DNA of 64,000 nucleotides from CAVUCH01 sp963739995 (lineage in GTDB: Bacteria; Acidobacteriota; Vicinamibacteria; Vicinamibacterales; JAENWD01). Position numbers and translations under genes: made by a program. Under the pieces are notes generated by a model. That model searched no databases and was not told the DNA's origin. It was given only the letters and a program-made list of their open reading frames with translations. Shown piece by piece: positions 15,684-24,559 of this stretch; position 1 is the first letter of the stretch; each line of letters opens with the position of its first letter. Location: assembly GCA_963739995.1 (NCBI GenBank), contig CAVUCH010000019.1:124001-188000 (forward strand), written 5' to 3'.

Positions 15684-18600
15684 TCACAGCAACGTCCCCC
15701 GCAACACCACGAGCGCGACACTGAAGTAGATCATCAACCCTGTGACGTCCACGAGTGTCGCCACGAACGGCGCCGATGATGTCGCGGGATCGAACCCGAG
15801 CCGCCGCATCACGAGGGGCAGCAGCGATCCGATGAGCGTCCCCCAGAGCACGATGGCGACGAGCGTGATGCTGACGGTGAGCGCCAGGAGCGTCGCGTGC
15901 GGGCCGTACATGTCGGAAAACGCCGACCAGAGTGTGATGCGGACGAAGCCAATGCTGCCCAGAATCGTGCCCAGGGCGAGGCCCGCCAGGATCTCCCGCC
16001 GCATGACCCGCCACCAGTCACGCAGGCCGACTTCGCCGAGCGCCAGGGCACGTATGACCAGCGTCGAAGCCTGGGACCCCGAGTTGCCGCCGCTCGAGAT
16101 GATGAGCGGCACGAACAGCGCCAGCACGACCGCCTGCGAGATCTCGTGCTCGAAGGCACCCATCGCGGTCGCCGTCAGCATCTCGCCGAGGAACAGCGCG
16201 GTGAGCCAGCCGGCGCGCTTCCGCAGCATCGTAGAGAAGGCGACGTCCATGTACGGCTCGTCGAGCGCCTCCGATCCGCCGATGCGCTGGATGTCCTTGG
16301 TAGCTTCCGCCTCGGCCACGTCGAGCACGTCGTCGATGGTGACGATGCCGATCAGCATCCCTGCCGTGTCGGTAACGGGCAGGGCGGTGCGGTCGTATTC
16401 CCGGAACACTGCCACCGCCGTCGCCTGATCGTCAGTGGCCTTCAATGCGATGAATTGCCGATCCATCAGGTCGGCGAGCGGCTTGTCGAGCGGGGCGAGC
16501 AGCAACTCGCGGATGCGGATATCGTCGATGAGCAGACCCTGCTCGTCCACGACGTAGACGACGTTCAGGGTCTCGCTGTCCTGGCCGTGCTCGCGGATGT
16601 AGTCCAGCACTTCGCGCACGGTCCAGTGTTCACGCACGCCCACATACTCGGGCGTCATCAGACGCCCGATCGAGTGTTCGGGGTACCCGAGGAGCGTGAC
16701 CGCCACGCTGCGTTCTGCCGGCGTGAGCAGCGACAGCAGCTGCCGAGTGGCGGTGGCGGGCAGTTCCTCGAGGAACATCGTGCGGTCGTCCGGCGCCATG
16801 TTGTTCAGCAGGGCGGCGATGTCCTCCTGCGCCATGGCCTTGAGGAGCGCTTCCTTGTCTTCGTGCGCGAGGTACTCGAAGACCGCCGCCGCATCCTTTC
16901 GCGGCAGCACGCGGAAGACGACGACCTGGTCTTCGATGGCGAGCTCGGTGAGCACCGCCGCGAGGTCGCCCGCGTGGCGGTTGCGCACCATGTCGCGCAG
17001 CCGCGAGAAATCGCGCTGGTGCACTGCCGCGGCGAGCTCGTCGGCAGGCCGCGCGACCTGACGGATCGTGCCCAGTGCCTCGTCGCGTTGTGGGCCGGAG
17101 AGTTGCTGTTCCATTTGCGTAAGCGCCGCTCTGACTACGTCGTGGTGATGCACGTGCGGGCCTATCGCCTTCACGGCGTCGAGCCACACGCGATGGATCA
17201 GGTCGAGGTCGCCAGGCGTGAGCGCCGGCGGATGCGCACCGATGTGATAGGCATCGTCACGGCCGCTGTGATGGTGGATGACGAGCCGAACGTCGATCCC
17301 TTCCGGCCTCTCGGCGCGTTCCCATGCGTCGCCGAGCAGCCGCGCCTGGTCGTCTGCGGAGAGCAGCGACGACTCGCCGACGTACAGCTCCGAGCTGCGG
17401 AGACGGGTGATGGTCGTGACCAGGGCATCGAAGACGTTCTGGGCGGGGACGATCAGCAGGTGCACGGGCCGGTGATACCGCTCCCCCAGCGCCACGACGC
17501 GCGACAGCAGCCGGCGCTCGGCGGCGGTGGGCTCAGGATGAGCCGAGCCGTCGTCCTCGACGTCCACGCCAAGCAGCCGGACGGTCATGACGACGACGTC
17601 GCGATCCCCGGCCGCCTGAAGCGCCGCGGCGACGTGGGAGAGCGAATGAGGGTGGCGTACCGCGGCCAGCACGTTGCCGGGACGCGCCTCGACGTGCCCC
17701 ACCGCGAGCTCGGGGGAGGGCAGCAGCTCGAAGGTGTCCAGGTCCTCGGTGCTGACGTCGGCTTCCGCCAGCCGTGGGCTGAACGTCAGGAGGACGATGA
17801 CGCCGCCAAGCAGCGCGCACGTCGCAATCGCTGGCGGATCGCCAATTGCCACCAGCGCCAGCAGCGCCGCGGACGCAACGGCGCCGACGAGGACCAGGCC
17901 TCCGGCCACCCGCAGCCGACCGAGCCGGATGTCGAGCGGCACGCGAAAAGGGCGCGGCCCCGGCACACGTGTCCGCAGGCGCACCAGCGCCGTGAGCCGG
18001 ATGAGCAGCGTCACCCCGACGCCGACGGCGTAGGCGTGCGCGATCCACGGCACGCGGCCGCCACCAGCCAGCATGATGACGACCGTCGACGCGGCGGCGA
18101 GATCGGACGCGTATGCGTAGGTGCCGAACCGCGGATGCTGCTGCGCGAGCCGCTCGGCGAGCCTGTGCGTGGATGCGAGGCGCCGCATCAGGACCTCCGC
18201 GTCCGCAAGCGCAGCGTGGGCGGCAGGGAGCAGCAGCAGGACGGCTGTGACGGCGATCAGGATCCCCGCGATGCCGCGCGTCCAGGGCGGTCCGACGAGG
18301 TGCTGGCCAAGCCCGGCGAGCGGCGTGGTGAACCACAACGCCTGTGCGCTCGACGGCACCAGCAGCACGTACAGAAACGCGAGCGGCACGGCAACGGCCA
18401 GCGTGAAAATCGAAACGATCGTGCCGGTGCGCCGGAGGGCCTGGATCCGGGGGGGCTGGTACTCGTGCGCACCGCGCGCGAGCGCCTCCCCGCCGCCCAG
18501 CAGCGGTACCGCAATGGCGAACGTGACGAGCGCGGTCAGGGCTGCGTCCGTGAGCCACCAGCCGGAGCCCCCGAGGGCCGGCGCGTCGGCCGGCAGCACC

Positions 18601-19223
18601 GCATCGAGCGGGATGTGATGGCGCACGACACTGATCGCGCCCCACACGACGATTCCCGTGAGAATGCCGACGCCCACCCACACGCCGCGCGCGACCAGGC
18701 GCGAAGGCAGGTCCTGCCCCATCCGCGTGCGCAGCCACAGCACGCCCAGCAGCACGACTGCGAGAACACCGGCGACCTCTTCTGAGGTGAGACGGGCCGT
18801 CGCCGGCCAACCCGCGACCGCCGCGACGACGAAGTCCGCCACGTGATGACCGACGAGCACGCAGGCCAGGGCCGCGAGCATGAGACGCTCGACGAGCATG
18901 GCGGCCGCGGTGACCGGCGCCGCACGCGGTCCGAACGCGTGGTCCGCCCGGCCGATCAGCCCACCGGGGATGAAGAGGGCCCAGCTCTCCATATCCGCCG
19001 CGCGCGCCAGAAGGCTCAGCACGCCCGCCGCAAGCACGATCCACGGCGCCCAGTCCCCCGCCAGCGCCCGTGCGAGGCCCACGACGAAGAACGCGCCGAC
19101 GCCCAGTTCGGCGATGGCCAGCGCCGCGGCCTTCCAGACCGACATGAACGACAGCAGCGCCGTCGCCGAGAGGACGACACGCACGGCCTGCCGGCCGGGA
19201 AGCATGGGTGAGCGCGGGGGCAT
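15684..19223 (-). CDS. APC-superfamily permease / USP-like / MgtE magnesium channel fusion
   Basis: A single uninterrupted 1179-residue ORF. Residues about 1-490 are hydrophobic, with about 12 membrane helices of the amino-acid permease (APC) type (GVGAFFVVGLARALAGDW, PGPRPFRVPLDIR). Residues about 490-725 form a soluble USP-like region (NVLAAVRHPHSLSHVAAALQ, HRPVHLLIVPAQ, LIHRVWLDAVKAIGPHVHHH). From about residue 730 a complete MgtE follows: N domain (MVRNRHAGDLAAVLTEL), two CBS domains (RLMTPEYVGVREHWTV, LPVTDTAGMLIGIVTIDD) and the pore with ISSGGNSGSQASTLVIRAL. APC-USP and MgtE are normally separate proteins. TATCAT lies eight bases before the ATG, suggesting a leaderless mRNA. I see no stop or start near the junction that one indel would restore. 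Confidence 0.85.
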   Translation of the reverse strand: MPPRSPMLPGRQAVRVVLSATALLSFMSVWKAAALAIAELGVGAFFVVGLARALAGDWAPWIVLAAGVLSLLARAADMESWALFIPGGLIGRADHAFGPRAAPVTAAAMLVERLMLAALACVLVGHHVADFVVAAVAGWPATARLTSEEVAGVLAVVLLGVLWLRTRMGQDLPSRLVARGVWVGVGILTGIVVWGAISVVRHHIPLDAVLPADAPALGGSGWWLTDAALTALVTFAIAVPLLGGGEALARGAHEYQPPRIQALRRTGTIVSIFTLAVAVPLAFLYVLLVPSSAQALWFTTPLAGLGQHLVGPPWTRGIAGILIAVTAVLLLLPAAHAALADAEVLMRRLASTHRLAERLAQQHPRFGTYAYASDLAAASTVVIMLAGGGRVPWIAHAYAVGVGVTLLIRLTALVRLRTRVPGPRPFRVPLDIRLGRLRVAGGLVLVGAVASAALLALVAIGDPPAIATCALLGGVIVLLTFSPRLAEADVSTEDLDTFELLPSPELAVGHVEARPGNVLAAVRHPHSLSHVAAALQAAGDRDVVVMTVRLLGVDVEDDGSAHPEPTAAERRLLSRVVALGERYHRPVHLLIVPAQNVFDALVTTITRLRSSELYVGESSLLSADDQARLLGDAWERAERPEGIDVRLVIHHHSGRDDAYHIGAHPPALTPGDLDLIHRVWLDAVKAIGPHVHHHDVVRAALTQMEQQLSGPQRDEALGTIRQVARPADELAAAVHQRDFSRLRDMVRNRHAGDLAAVLTELAIEDQVVVFRVLPRKDAAAVFEYLAHEDKEALLKAMAQEDIAALLNNMAPDDRTMFLEELPATATRQLLSLLTPAERSVAVTLLGYPEHSIGRLMTPEYVGVREHWTVREVLDYIREHGQDSETLNVVYVVDEQGLLIDDIRIRELLLAPLDKPLADLMDRQFIALKATDDQATAVAVFREYDRTALPVTDTAGMLIGIVTIDDVLDVAEAEATKDIQRIGGSEALDEPYMDVAFSTMLRKRAGWLTALFLGEMLTATAMGAFEHEISQAVVLALFVPLIISSGGNSGSQASTLVIRALALGEVGLRDWWRVMRREILAGLALGTILGSIGFVRITLWSAFSDMYGPHATLLALTVSITLVAIVLWGTLIGSLLPLVMRRLGFDPATSSAPFVATLVDVTGLMIYFSVALVVLRGTLL

Positions 19224-19231
19224 TCACCGCG

Positions 19232-19237
19232 ATGATA
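19232..19237 (-). promoter_or_regulatory. -10 hexamer TATCAT for the APC-MgtE fusion
   Basis: Read on the minus strand, TATCAT (five of six consensus positions) is followed by eight bases and then the ATG at 19223, without a plausible ribosome binding site. It predicts a leaderless transcript starting at the fusion gene and not carried over from the VOC gene upstream. Confidence 0.5.
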
Positions 19238-19265
19238 GTCCAGCGAGTCGCCGGTCTTGCTAAAC

Positions 19266-19346
19266 GAGATCGGGAGGTGTTTTCAGATTTTGCCTGGCGG
19301 GATGCCGCCGGGTGTGGCAGATTCGTCGAAACTCCTCCCGATCTCA
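19266..19346. repeat. Palindromic repeat element, family A, paired inverted copies
   Basis: GAGATCGGGAGGTGTTT (19266-19282) and its near-perfect inverted copy AAACTCCTCCCGATCTC (19329-19345) can pair with one mismatch in 17. The loop of about 46 bases contains a smaller GC-rich hairpin, GGCGGGATGCCGCC. The same motif occurs as direct repeats at 25010-25093. The 3' end of the VOC dioxygenase reads through the element. Confidence 0.8.
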
Positions 19347-20272
19347 TTGCTCAGAACGGGCAGCGCTGCTTCGATGGCGGGTCTGGAGGATTCGAGCCAG
19401 GGCGGCAGGACGAGGGTCTCGCCCAGTCGGTCGGCGGATTCGTCCACGGCGAAGCCGGGACCGTCGGTGGCCAGCTCGAAGAGGACGCCCCCCGGCTCCT
19501 GGAAGTACACCGACTTGAACCAGAAGCGATCGATCACCGGCGTCGGGCGTGCTCCGGCCGCGGCCACCTGCGACCGCAGCGCGAGCTGATGCTGCTCGTC
19601 GTCAACGCGCCACGCCAGATGGTGCACCGCCCCGACGCCCCACGCGCCACGATTGACGTTCGGCGTCTCCTTCACGTCCACCACGCCGGCGGCGTTCGCA
19701 AACCCGTAGCGCGTCCATTCGTTTTCGGTCCCCACCTCCTCGAAGCCGAGCACGCCCGTGAGGAACGACGCGGTGGTGCCTGCCTCGCGCTCCCAGATCT
19801 GCGCGCCGAACAGTCCGCGGATCTGATGCTCGGGCGGCACCGGGCTCTCCTCCCATGGCGTGAACTTCCGCGCGGCGCCACGCGCCACGAGCCGGAGGCG
19901 GAGCCCATGTGGATCGATCAGCGCGATGGTGTCATCACCAAAGCGCCTCTCCCGCCGCTCGATGCGCCCGCCGTACTGGTGCAGGCGCGTGCCCCAGTAG
20001 TCGACGCTCTCCAGGGGCACCTCGAGCGCGACTTCGTGGGCAAGGCCGTGTCCCATCCGAGGACGCGCAAGCTTCTCCCAGGGGAAGAACGTCAGATCGG
20101 TGCCAGGCCGCCCCTCCGCGTCGGCATAGAACAGGTGGTACGTCCCCGGGTCGTCCTGGTTGACGCTTTTCTTGACCAGGCGCATGCCGAGCACGCCGGC
20201 GTAGAAGTCCAGGTTCTCCTGCGCCGGTCCGGAGATGGCCGTGATGTGGTGAAGCCCGTTGGCGTGCTGCAT
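19283..20272 (-). CDS. VOC-family ring-cleaving dioxygenase (MhqO-like)
   Basis: A 329-residue double-VOC (glyoxalase fold) protein of the MhqO/MhqE type, thought to open hydroquinone-like aromatic rings with a divalent metal. It opens with GLHHITAISGPAQENLDFYAG, whose first His is a metal ligand. The second module contains VGAVHHLAWRVDDEQHQL and YFQEPGGVLFELATDGPGF, with His and Glu ligands. GGAG precedes the ATG by five bases. The last roughly 22 residues (NEIGRSFDESATPGG...) are encoded by the palindromic repeat described above, so the natural C-terminus has probably been replaced or extended by that insertion. Confidence 0.88.
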   Translation of the reverse strand: MQHANGLHHITAISGPAQENLDFYAGVLGMRLVKKSVNQDDPGTYHLFYADAEGRPGTDLTFFPWEKLARPRMGHGLAHEVALEVPLESVDYWGTRLHQYGGRIERRERRFGDDTIALIDPHGLRLRLVARGAARKFTPWEESPVPPEHQIRGLFGAQIWEREAGTTASFLTGVLGFEEVGTENEWTRYGFANAAGVVDVKETPNVNRGAWGVGAVHHLAWRVDDEQHQLALRSQVAAAGARPTPVIDRFWFKSVYFQEPGGVLFELATDGPGFAVDESADRLGETLVLPPWLESSRPAIEAALPVLSNEIGRSFDESATPGGIPPGKI

Positions 20273-20300
20273 GATATCTCCGACGTGCGATGAACGTGGA

Positions 20301-20320
20301 GCCGGGACTTCAGTCCCGGC
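20301..20320. repeat. Palindromic repeat element, family B, copy 1
   Basis: GCCGGGACTTCAGTCCCGGC is a perfect dyad with 9-bp arms, preceded by GTGGA and followed by GGAC. It lies between the VOC and PilT-like genes. Related copies occur at 21625-21652 (reverse) and 49529-49557. Confidence 0.8.
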
Positions 20321-20438
20321 GGACGGCTATACGTGGTATTCGGCCCGCGCCGACAACCATCAGGACCCGTGAATGATGGCTCCCGGCGCCCTCTGGTCGC
20401 AAGCCCGGCAGCCTGCACCGTTTCGCCGGCGAATCGCG

Positions 20439-20444
20439 GATAAT
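20439..20444 (+). promoter_or_regulatory. -10 hexamer GATAAT before the PilT-like gene
   Basis: GATAAT ends nine bases before the ATG at 20454, with no Shine-Dalgarno sequence between them. This supports both the choice of 20454 as start and a leaderless mRNA. Confidence 0.5.
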
Positions 20445-20453
20445 CTCGGACGC

Positions 20454-21587
20454 ATGCAGGAGGACATCGACCGGCTCGTCGAGGCCCTGAACGACACCGT
20501 CGCCGCAGACGCACCGGCGCGACAGGCTCCGTCCAGGCTGGACGCCTGGCTCCGCACGCTCGTGGCTCGAGGCGGCAGCGATCTCTTCCTCATCGCCGGC
20601 GCCCCGCCGTCGCTGCGCATCAACGGGGCCGTACATCCGCTCGACGAGGGACCGCTCGATGGCGAGGACGTGGAAGACGCGGTGCTGCCAGCCCTCTCCC
20701 CCTACCACGTCAAGCAGTATCGCGAGCGTCATTCCGCCGACCTGTCACTGCGGATCGACGCGCGGCACCGGTTTCGCGTGAACCTCCACCGCGAGCGGGA
20801 GCGCGCCGCGGCCGCCATCCGTGCGCTGCCCACCGAGGTCCCGACGCTCGCATCGCTGAAGTTCCCCATGCCCATCGACGTGCTCTCGCGCCTGTCGCGC
20901 GGCCTCGTGCTGATTTGCGGTGCGACGGGATCCGGCAAGACCACGACAATGGCATCCATCGTGGCCGACATCAACAAGCGCGAGCGACGGCACATCGTCA
21001 CGATCGAGGACCCGATCGAGTACGAGCACCAGCACGGCCTGAGCCTCATCGAACACCAGGAGGTGGGGAGTGATGTACCCGATTTCGTCAGTGCGTTGCG
21101 CGCAGCCGTCCGGCAGGCACCCGATGTGCTCGTCGTGGGCGAGATGCGGGATCCGGAGACGATGCGCCTGGCCCTGAACGCGGCGGAGACGGGACACCTC
21201 GTGCTCTCCACGCTCCATGCGACCGACGTGTCCTCCGCCGTGTCGCGGGTGGTGGACTCCTTCCCGTCCGAACGCCAGGCGGCGGTACGCCAGGAGCTGG
21301 CCATGGCGCTTGCGGCCGTGCTCACGCAGACGCTGATCCCGCGTGCGGACGGCACCGGCCGGGTACCCGCGGCGGAGCTGCTCCTCGTAAGCTATGGCGC
21401 CCGTCAGCACGTGCGGCGCAACGCCCTGCAGCACCTTCACCAGGAGATCACGATCACGCGTAAGGCCGGCTCGTTCACGATGGAGGAATCGCTCGCGCGT
21501 CTCGTGCAGCAAGGGGAGATCGATCGGACGGAGGCTACCGGCCGGGCCGCCCATGGCGAGGAGCTGGAGGGGATCCTCGGGAAGTAA
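20454..21587 (+). CDS. PilT-like type IV pilus secretion ATPase
   Basis: A 377-residue hexameric ATPase of the PilT/PilU family, which power pilus retraction. The N-terminal PAS-like domain has the usual GGSDLFLIAGAPPSLRINGAV. The ATPase core has Walker A GATGSGKTT (about residues 156-164), the Asp box TIEDPIEYEHQ, Walker B DVLVVGEMRDPET, and the His box STLHATD. An AIRALP-type linker is present. No other pilus genes are adjacent, so it may be an orphan PilU-like or regulatory copy. The start at 20454 was preferred over longer frames because of the close -10 and because the family begins near here. Confidence 0.9.
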   Translation: MQEDIDRLVEALNDTVAADAPARQAPSRLDAWLRTLVARGGSDLFLIAGAPPSLRINGAVHPLDEGPLDGEDVEDAVLPALSPYHVKQYRERHSADLSLRIDARHRFRVNLHRERERAAAAIRALPTEVPTLASLKFPMPIDVLSRLSRGLVLICGATGSGKTTTMASIVADINKRERRHIVTIEDPIEYEHQHGLSLIEHQEVGSDVPDFVSALRAAVRQAPDVLVVGEMRDPETMRLALNAAETGHLVLSTLHATDVSSAVSRVVDSFPSERQAAVRQELAMALAAVLTQTLIPRADGTGRVPAAELLLVSYGARQHVRRNALQHLHQEITITRKAGSFTMEESLARLVQQGEIDRTEATGRAAHGEELEGILGK

Positions 21588-21624
21588 GCGCCGGCGGAGG
21601 GCAAGCCGCAAACACGCGCCCGCG

Positions 21625-21652
21625 CAGCCGGCTGAAGCCGGATCCCATCCAC
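21625..21652. repeat. Palindromic repeat element, family B, reverse copy
   Basis: CAGCCGGCTGAAGCCGGATC (extended by CCATCCAC) is the reverse complement of a family B element: GTGGA, then a CCGGCTTCAGCCGG core. It lies in the 234-base gap between the PilT-like and M28 genes. Nothing else was recognised there. Confidence 0.6.
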
Positions 21653-21821
21653 CAGCGGCCGCGCGGCGCTGTGAATTCGTTCGCGTGTGGTTCAGCCGCG
21701 AGCCGGTGACAGCGTCCGCCCGCGAGGATCCGTTCTCCCGGAGACCTCTCTCTGTATCCGCAGGAGCAACAGGAGCGACCCCAGCACCGCCGCGAGATTC
21801 GGGAACGCCATCAGGGCTGGC

Positions 21822-22805
21822 ATGAGGGCCTCGCATGCGAGCATGTATGCTTCGGCTCTCCTGCTCGGGATCGTCGCAGTCGCGGTCGCGTGTTCCGGCC
21901 GGGTGGAGCGAGTGAGCGCAGCGCACACGGACATCGCGACGCTGGAGGTCCGTCTCCGCGAGCACGTTCAGGAGCTCGCCGGGAGGATCGGCGAGCGGAA
22001 CGTGTTTCGTCCCGAGGGGCTCGAGGCGGCAGCGCGGTATATCACCCGGGATCTGGTCGCCAGCGGGTTCTCGCCGGCCGCCCAATCGTTCACAGCATTC
22101 GGACGCGACGTGCGGAACATCGAAGCGGAGCTGACCGGGACCGTCCGGGCCGACGAAATCCTGGTTCTCGGTGCGCACTACGACTCGGTGGAGGGCTGCC
22201 CTGGTGCGAACGACAACGGCTCGGGCGTCGCTGCCCTGCTGGAGGTGGCGCGGGCCCTGAAGGCGTCCCGCCAGCAGCGCACGATTCGGTTCGTCGCGTT
22301 CGTCAATGAAGAGCCGCCGTTTTTCCAGGGTCCGCAGATGGGAAGCGTCGTGTCCGCGCGACGATCGCGGGTTCGCGGGGAGCGGATCGTCGGCATGCTC
22401 TCGCTCGAGACGATCGGCTACTACACCGACGCGGCGAACACGCAGGAGTATCCGGCACCGCTCAACCTGCTGTACCCCAGCACGGGTAACTTCATCGGCA
22501 TGGTCAGCAACCTCCGGTCGCGCCAGCTGCTCACCCGCGTGGCAACGGCCTTCCGTGCGGCAACGCGGTTTCCCATTCAGTCAGCCGTTGCTCCAGCTTC
22601 GCTGCCCGGTGTCGGCTGGTCCGATCACTGGGCGTACTGGCAGGAAGGGTATCCCGCCGTCATGCTGACCGACACCGCGCCGTATCGGTATCCCCACTAC
22701 CATACGCTGCACGATACGCCTGACAAGCTGCGGTATCCGCAGTTTGCGCAGGTCGTCGCTGGAATAGTCCAGGCGACCCGTTCGCTGGCGGGGCCGCATC
22801 CATAG
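21822..22805 (+). CDS. M28-family zinc aminopeptidase, lipoprotein
   Basis: A 327-residue M28 peptidase. The ATG at 21822 gives an N-terminus with a lipobox-like cysteine (GIVAVAVACSG), so a membrane-anchored lipoprotein is likely. The two-zinc site is visible: His and Asp in LGAHYDSVEGCPGANDNGSG, the catalytic Glu with its neighbour in AFVNEEPPF, a later acidic ligand in LSLETIGYY, and the last His in YHTLHDTPDKL. It probably cleaves N-terminal residues from periplasmic peptides; the specificity is unknown. AGGG lies seven bases upstream. An alternative start at 21843 would leave a shorter signal. Confidence 0.87.
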   Translation: MRASHASMYASALLLGIVAVAVACSGRVERVSAAHTDIATLEVRLREHVQELAGRIGERNVFRPEGLEAAARYITRDLVASGFSPAAQSFTAFGRDVRNIEAELTGTVRADEILVLGAHYDSVEGCPGANDNGSGVAALLEVARALKASRQQRTIRFVAFVNEEPPFFQGPQMGSVVSARRSRVRGERIVGMLSLETIGYYTDAANTQEYPAPLNLLYPSTGNFIGMVSNLRSRQLLTRVATAFRAATRFPIQSAVAPASLPGVGWSDHWAYWQEGYPAVMLTDTAPYRYPHYHTLHDTPDKLRYPQFAQVVAGIVQATRSLAGPHP

Positions 22806-22915
22806 CTGGCGTTGGCGCGGATCCGTCCCCCAATCGGCGCCGCGACGGCTTCGTCGACATGCGGCCAGTGGAACGCGGCGAGAAGGCAACATTCTTGCGA
22901 TACGTGGAATGGATC

Positions 22916-24547
22916 ATGTCAACCAACACGCCTCGAACCACCAGACCTCGTCCGAGAGCCACCTCCAAGGACAACTCGCTGATTGACTGGATTGAGCCCG
23001 AGCGCAACCTGCGTGTGCTCGACTGGCGTGAGCGCGCCCAGCAGTTCGGTCTGGTGCCCGTCGGTCCCGACGAGGAACGGCTGCCGGTCGCCAGCACGTC
23101 GCCGGAACGGCTGCTTCGGGAGGAAGAGCCGGAGTCGCTATCGGACCAGGCCGTGCTCGGGAAGGAGGACGATGAGGATCACGACGAGGAGGTGGAGGAG
23201 GAGTCCACCGCCGAGCCCGAAGAGGTGTTCGAGGCCGGTCCCGTCTCGCACGAGGATGCGGATCTCGTGCGCCTGTACCTCAGCCAGCTCGGCAAACGAC
23301 CGCTGCTGACCTTTGCACAGGAGCAGGAGATTGGGCTCCGGATCGAACAGCGCCGGGCCGACCTGCTCACCGCGCTGGCTGTCCTACCGTGCGCGCTCAG
23401 CACAATCGTCAGCCTCGCCGAGCACGTGCGGAAGGGTCTGGCGCCAGCCGCCGAGCTGATCCTGATGCCCGATGGAGGCGAGCTGACCCCGGACAAGGCG
23501 GCACCGACGCTCGAAGCCTTCCGGCGCATGCGCCGCCTCGAGCGCTGCATTGCGCGCTGGCGGCGGAGCGAGGCGCACGACGCGCCGACGCGCGAGAGGC
23601 ACGTCGCGCGCGCGCAGAAGGAGATCGCGGCCTCGCTCCGGGAGCTGCCGATTCGGCCGGCGCTCATCGAGGAGGTCCGCTGCGAACTGCAGCGCACGGC
23701 CGCGCGGCTCGCCGAGCTCGAGGCCGCGCCCGCGTCTCCCGCGCGTGACGCGGCCCTCCGTGAGCTCCAGGAGCGGATCGGCATCGCGCCGGCCGAGTTC
23801 CGCCGGGGTGTGGCCGCCGTGGAGGAGGCGGAAGCGGCGCTGGTCGATGCGAAGCGCGAATTGCTCGAGGCCAACCTGCGGCTCGTGGTCTCAATCGCGC
23901 GACGCTACCTCAATCGCGGCCTGTCGCTGCTCGACCTCATTCAGGAAGGCAACATCGGCCTGATGAAGGCGGTGGATCGCTTCCAGTTCCGCCGCGGCTT
24001 CAAGTTCTCGACGTACGCCACATGGTGGATCCGGCAAGCGGTCACGCGCGGCATCGCCGACTACGGCCGCACGATCCGTCTCCCCGTCCACGTGGTCGAA
24101 TCGCTGAACAAGATCACGCGGGAGCGGCGGGACTTCACGCATGAGCGGGGACGCGATCCATCTCCGGCCGAGTTGGCCGTGCGGATGGGCCTGCCGCTCG
24201 GAAAACTCGAACTGCTGCTCGACGCCGCCCGCCAGCCCGCGTCTCTCGACGCGCCTATTCAGTCCGGCGATGAGGAAACGCGGCTGGGAGACCTGCTGAA
24301 GGACGTGACGATCGGCTCGCCCGAGGAGGCGGCCATTCGGGGCGATATGGCGGACCAGATCGAGCACGTGCTCGAACCGCTCAGCGATCGCGAGAAGGAA
24401 GTGCTGCGCCTGCGCTACGGCCTCGGCACGGATCGCGAGTACACGCTCGAAGAGATTGGCCGCCGTCTGTCGGTGACACGGGAGCGCGTGCGGCAGATCG
24501 AAGCCCGCGCGCTCACCAAGCTTCGCAACAAGGGGCGCGCGGCGTAG
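22916..24547 (+). CDS. RNA polymerase sigma-70 factor, RpoD/SigA-like
   Basis: A 543-residue group 1 or group 2 sigma factor. After a variable, acidic N-terminus (EDDEDHDEEVEEE), region 1.2 is DADLVRLYLSQLGKRPLLT. Region 2 carries NLRLVVSIARRYLNRGLSLLDLIQ, EGNIGLMKAVDRFQFRRGFK and FSTYATWWIRQAVTRGI, the -10 recognition helix. Region 3 is SLNKITRERRDFTHE. Region 4 has LSDREKEVLRLRYGL and YTLEEIGRRLSVTRERVRQIE, the -35 helix-turn-helix. A charged insert of roughly 150 residues separates regions 1.2 and 2, as in RpoD. No dnaG or rpsU neighbour is present, so it could be a second housekeeping-type factor. Confidence 0.9.
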   Translation: MSTNTPRTTRPRPRATSKDNSLIDWIEPERNLRVLDWRERAQQFGLVPVGPDEERLPVASTSPERLLREEEPESLSDQAVLGKEDDEDHDEEVEEESTAEPEEVFEAGPVSHEDADLVRLYLSQLGKRPLLTFAQEQEIGLRIEQRRADLLTALAVLPCALSTIVSLAEHVRKGLAPAAELILMPDGGELTPDKAAPTLEAFRRMRRLERCIARWRRSEAHDAPTRERHVARAQKEIAASLRELPIRPALIEEVRCELQRTAARLAELEAAPASPARDAALRELQERIGIAPAEFRRGVAAVEEAEAALVDAKRELLEANLRLVVSIARRYLNRGLSLLDLIQEGNIGLMKAVDRFQFRRGFKFSTYATWWIRQAVTRGIADYGRTIRLPVHVVESLNKITRERRDFTHERGRDPSPAELAVRMGLPLGKLELLLDAARQPASLDAPIQSGDEETRLGDLLKDVTIGSPEEAAIRGDMADQIEHVLEPLSDREKEVLRLRYGLGTDREYTLEEIGRRLSVTRERVRQIEARALTKLRNKGRAA

Positions 24548-24559
24548 AGCAGCGAGCGG

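Noticed and set aside
15897..18785. A 962-residue open frame on the plus strand opposite the APC-MgtE fusion
   Set aside because: Arg/His/Asp/Gln-rich sequence with no recognisable domain. It is the antisense shadow of a high-GC gene, as are the long frames opposite glgX and the CPA2 gene.
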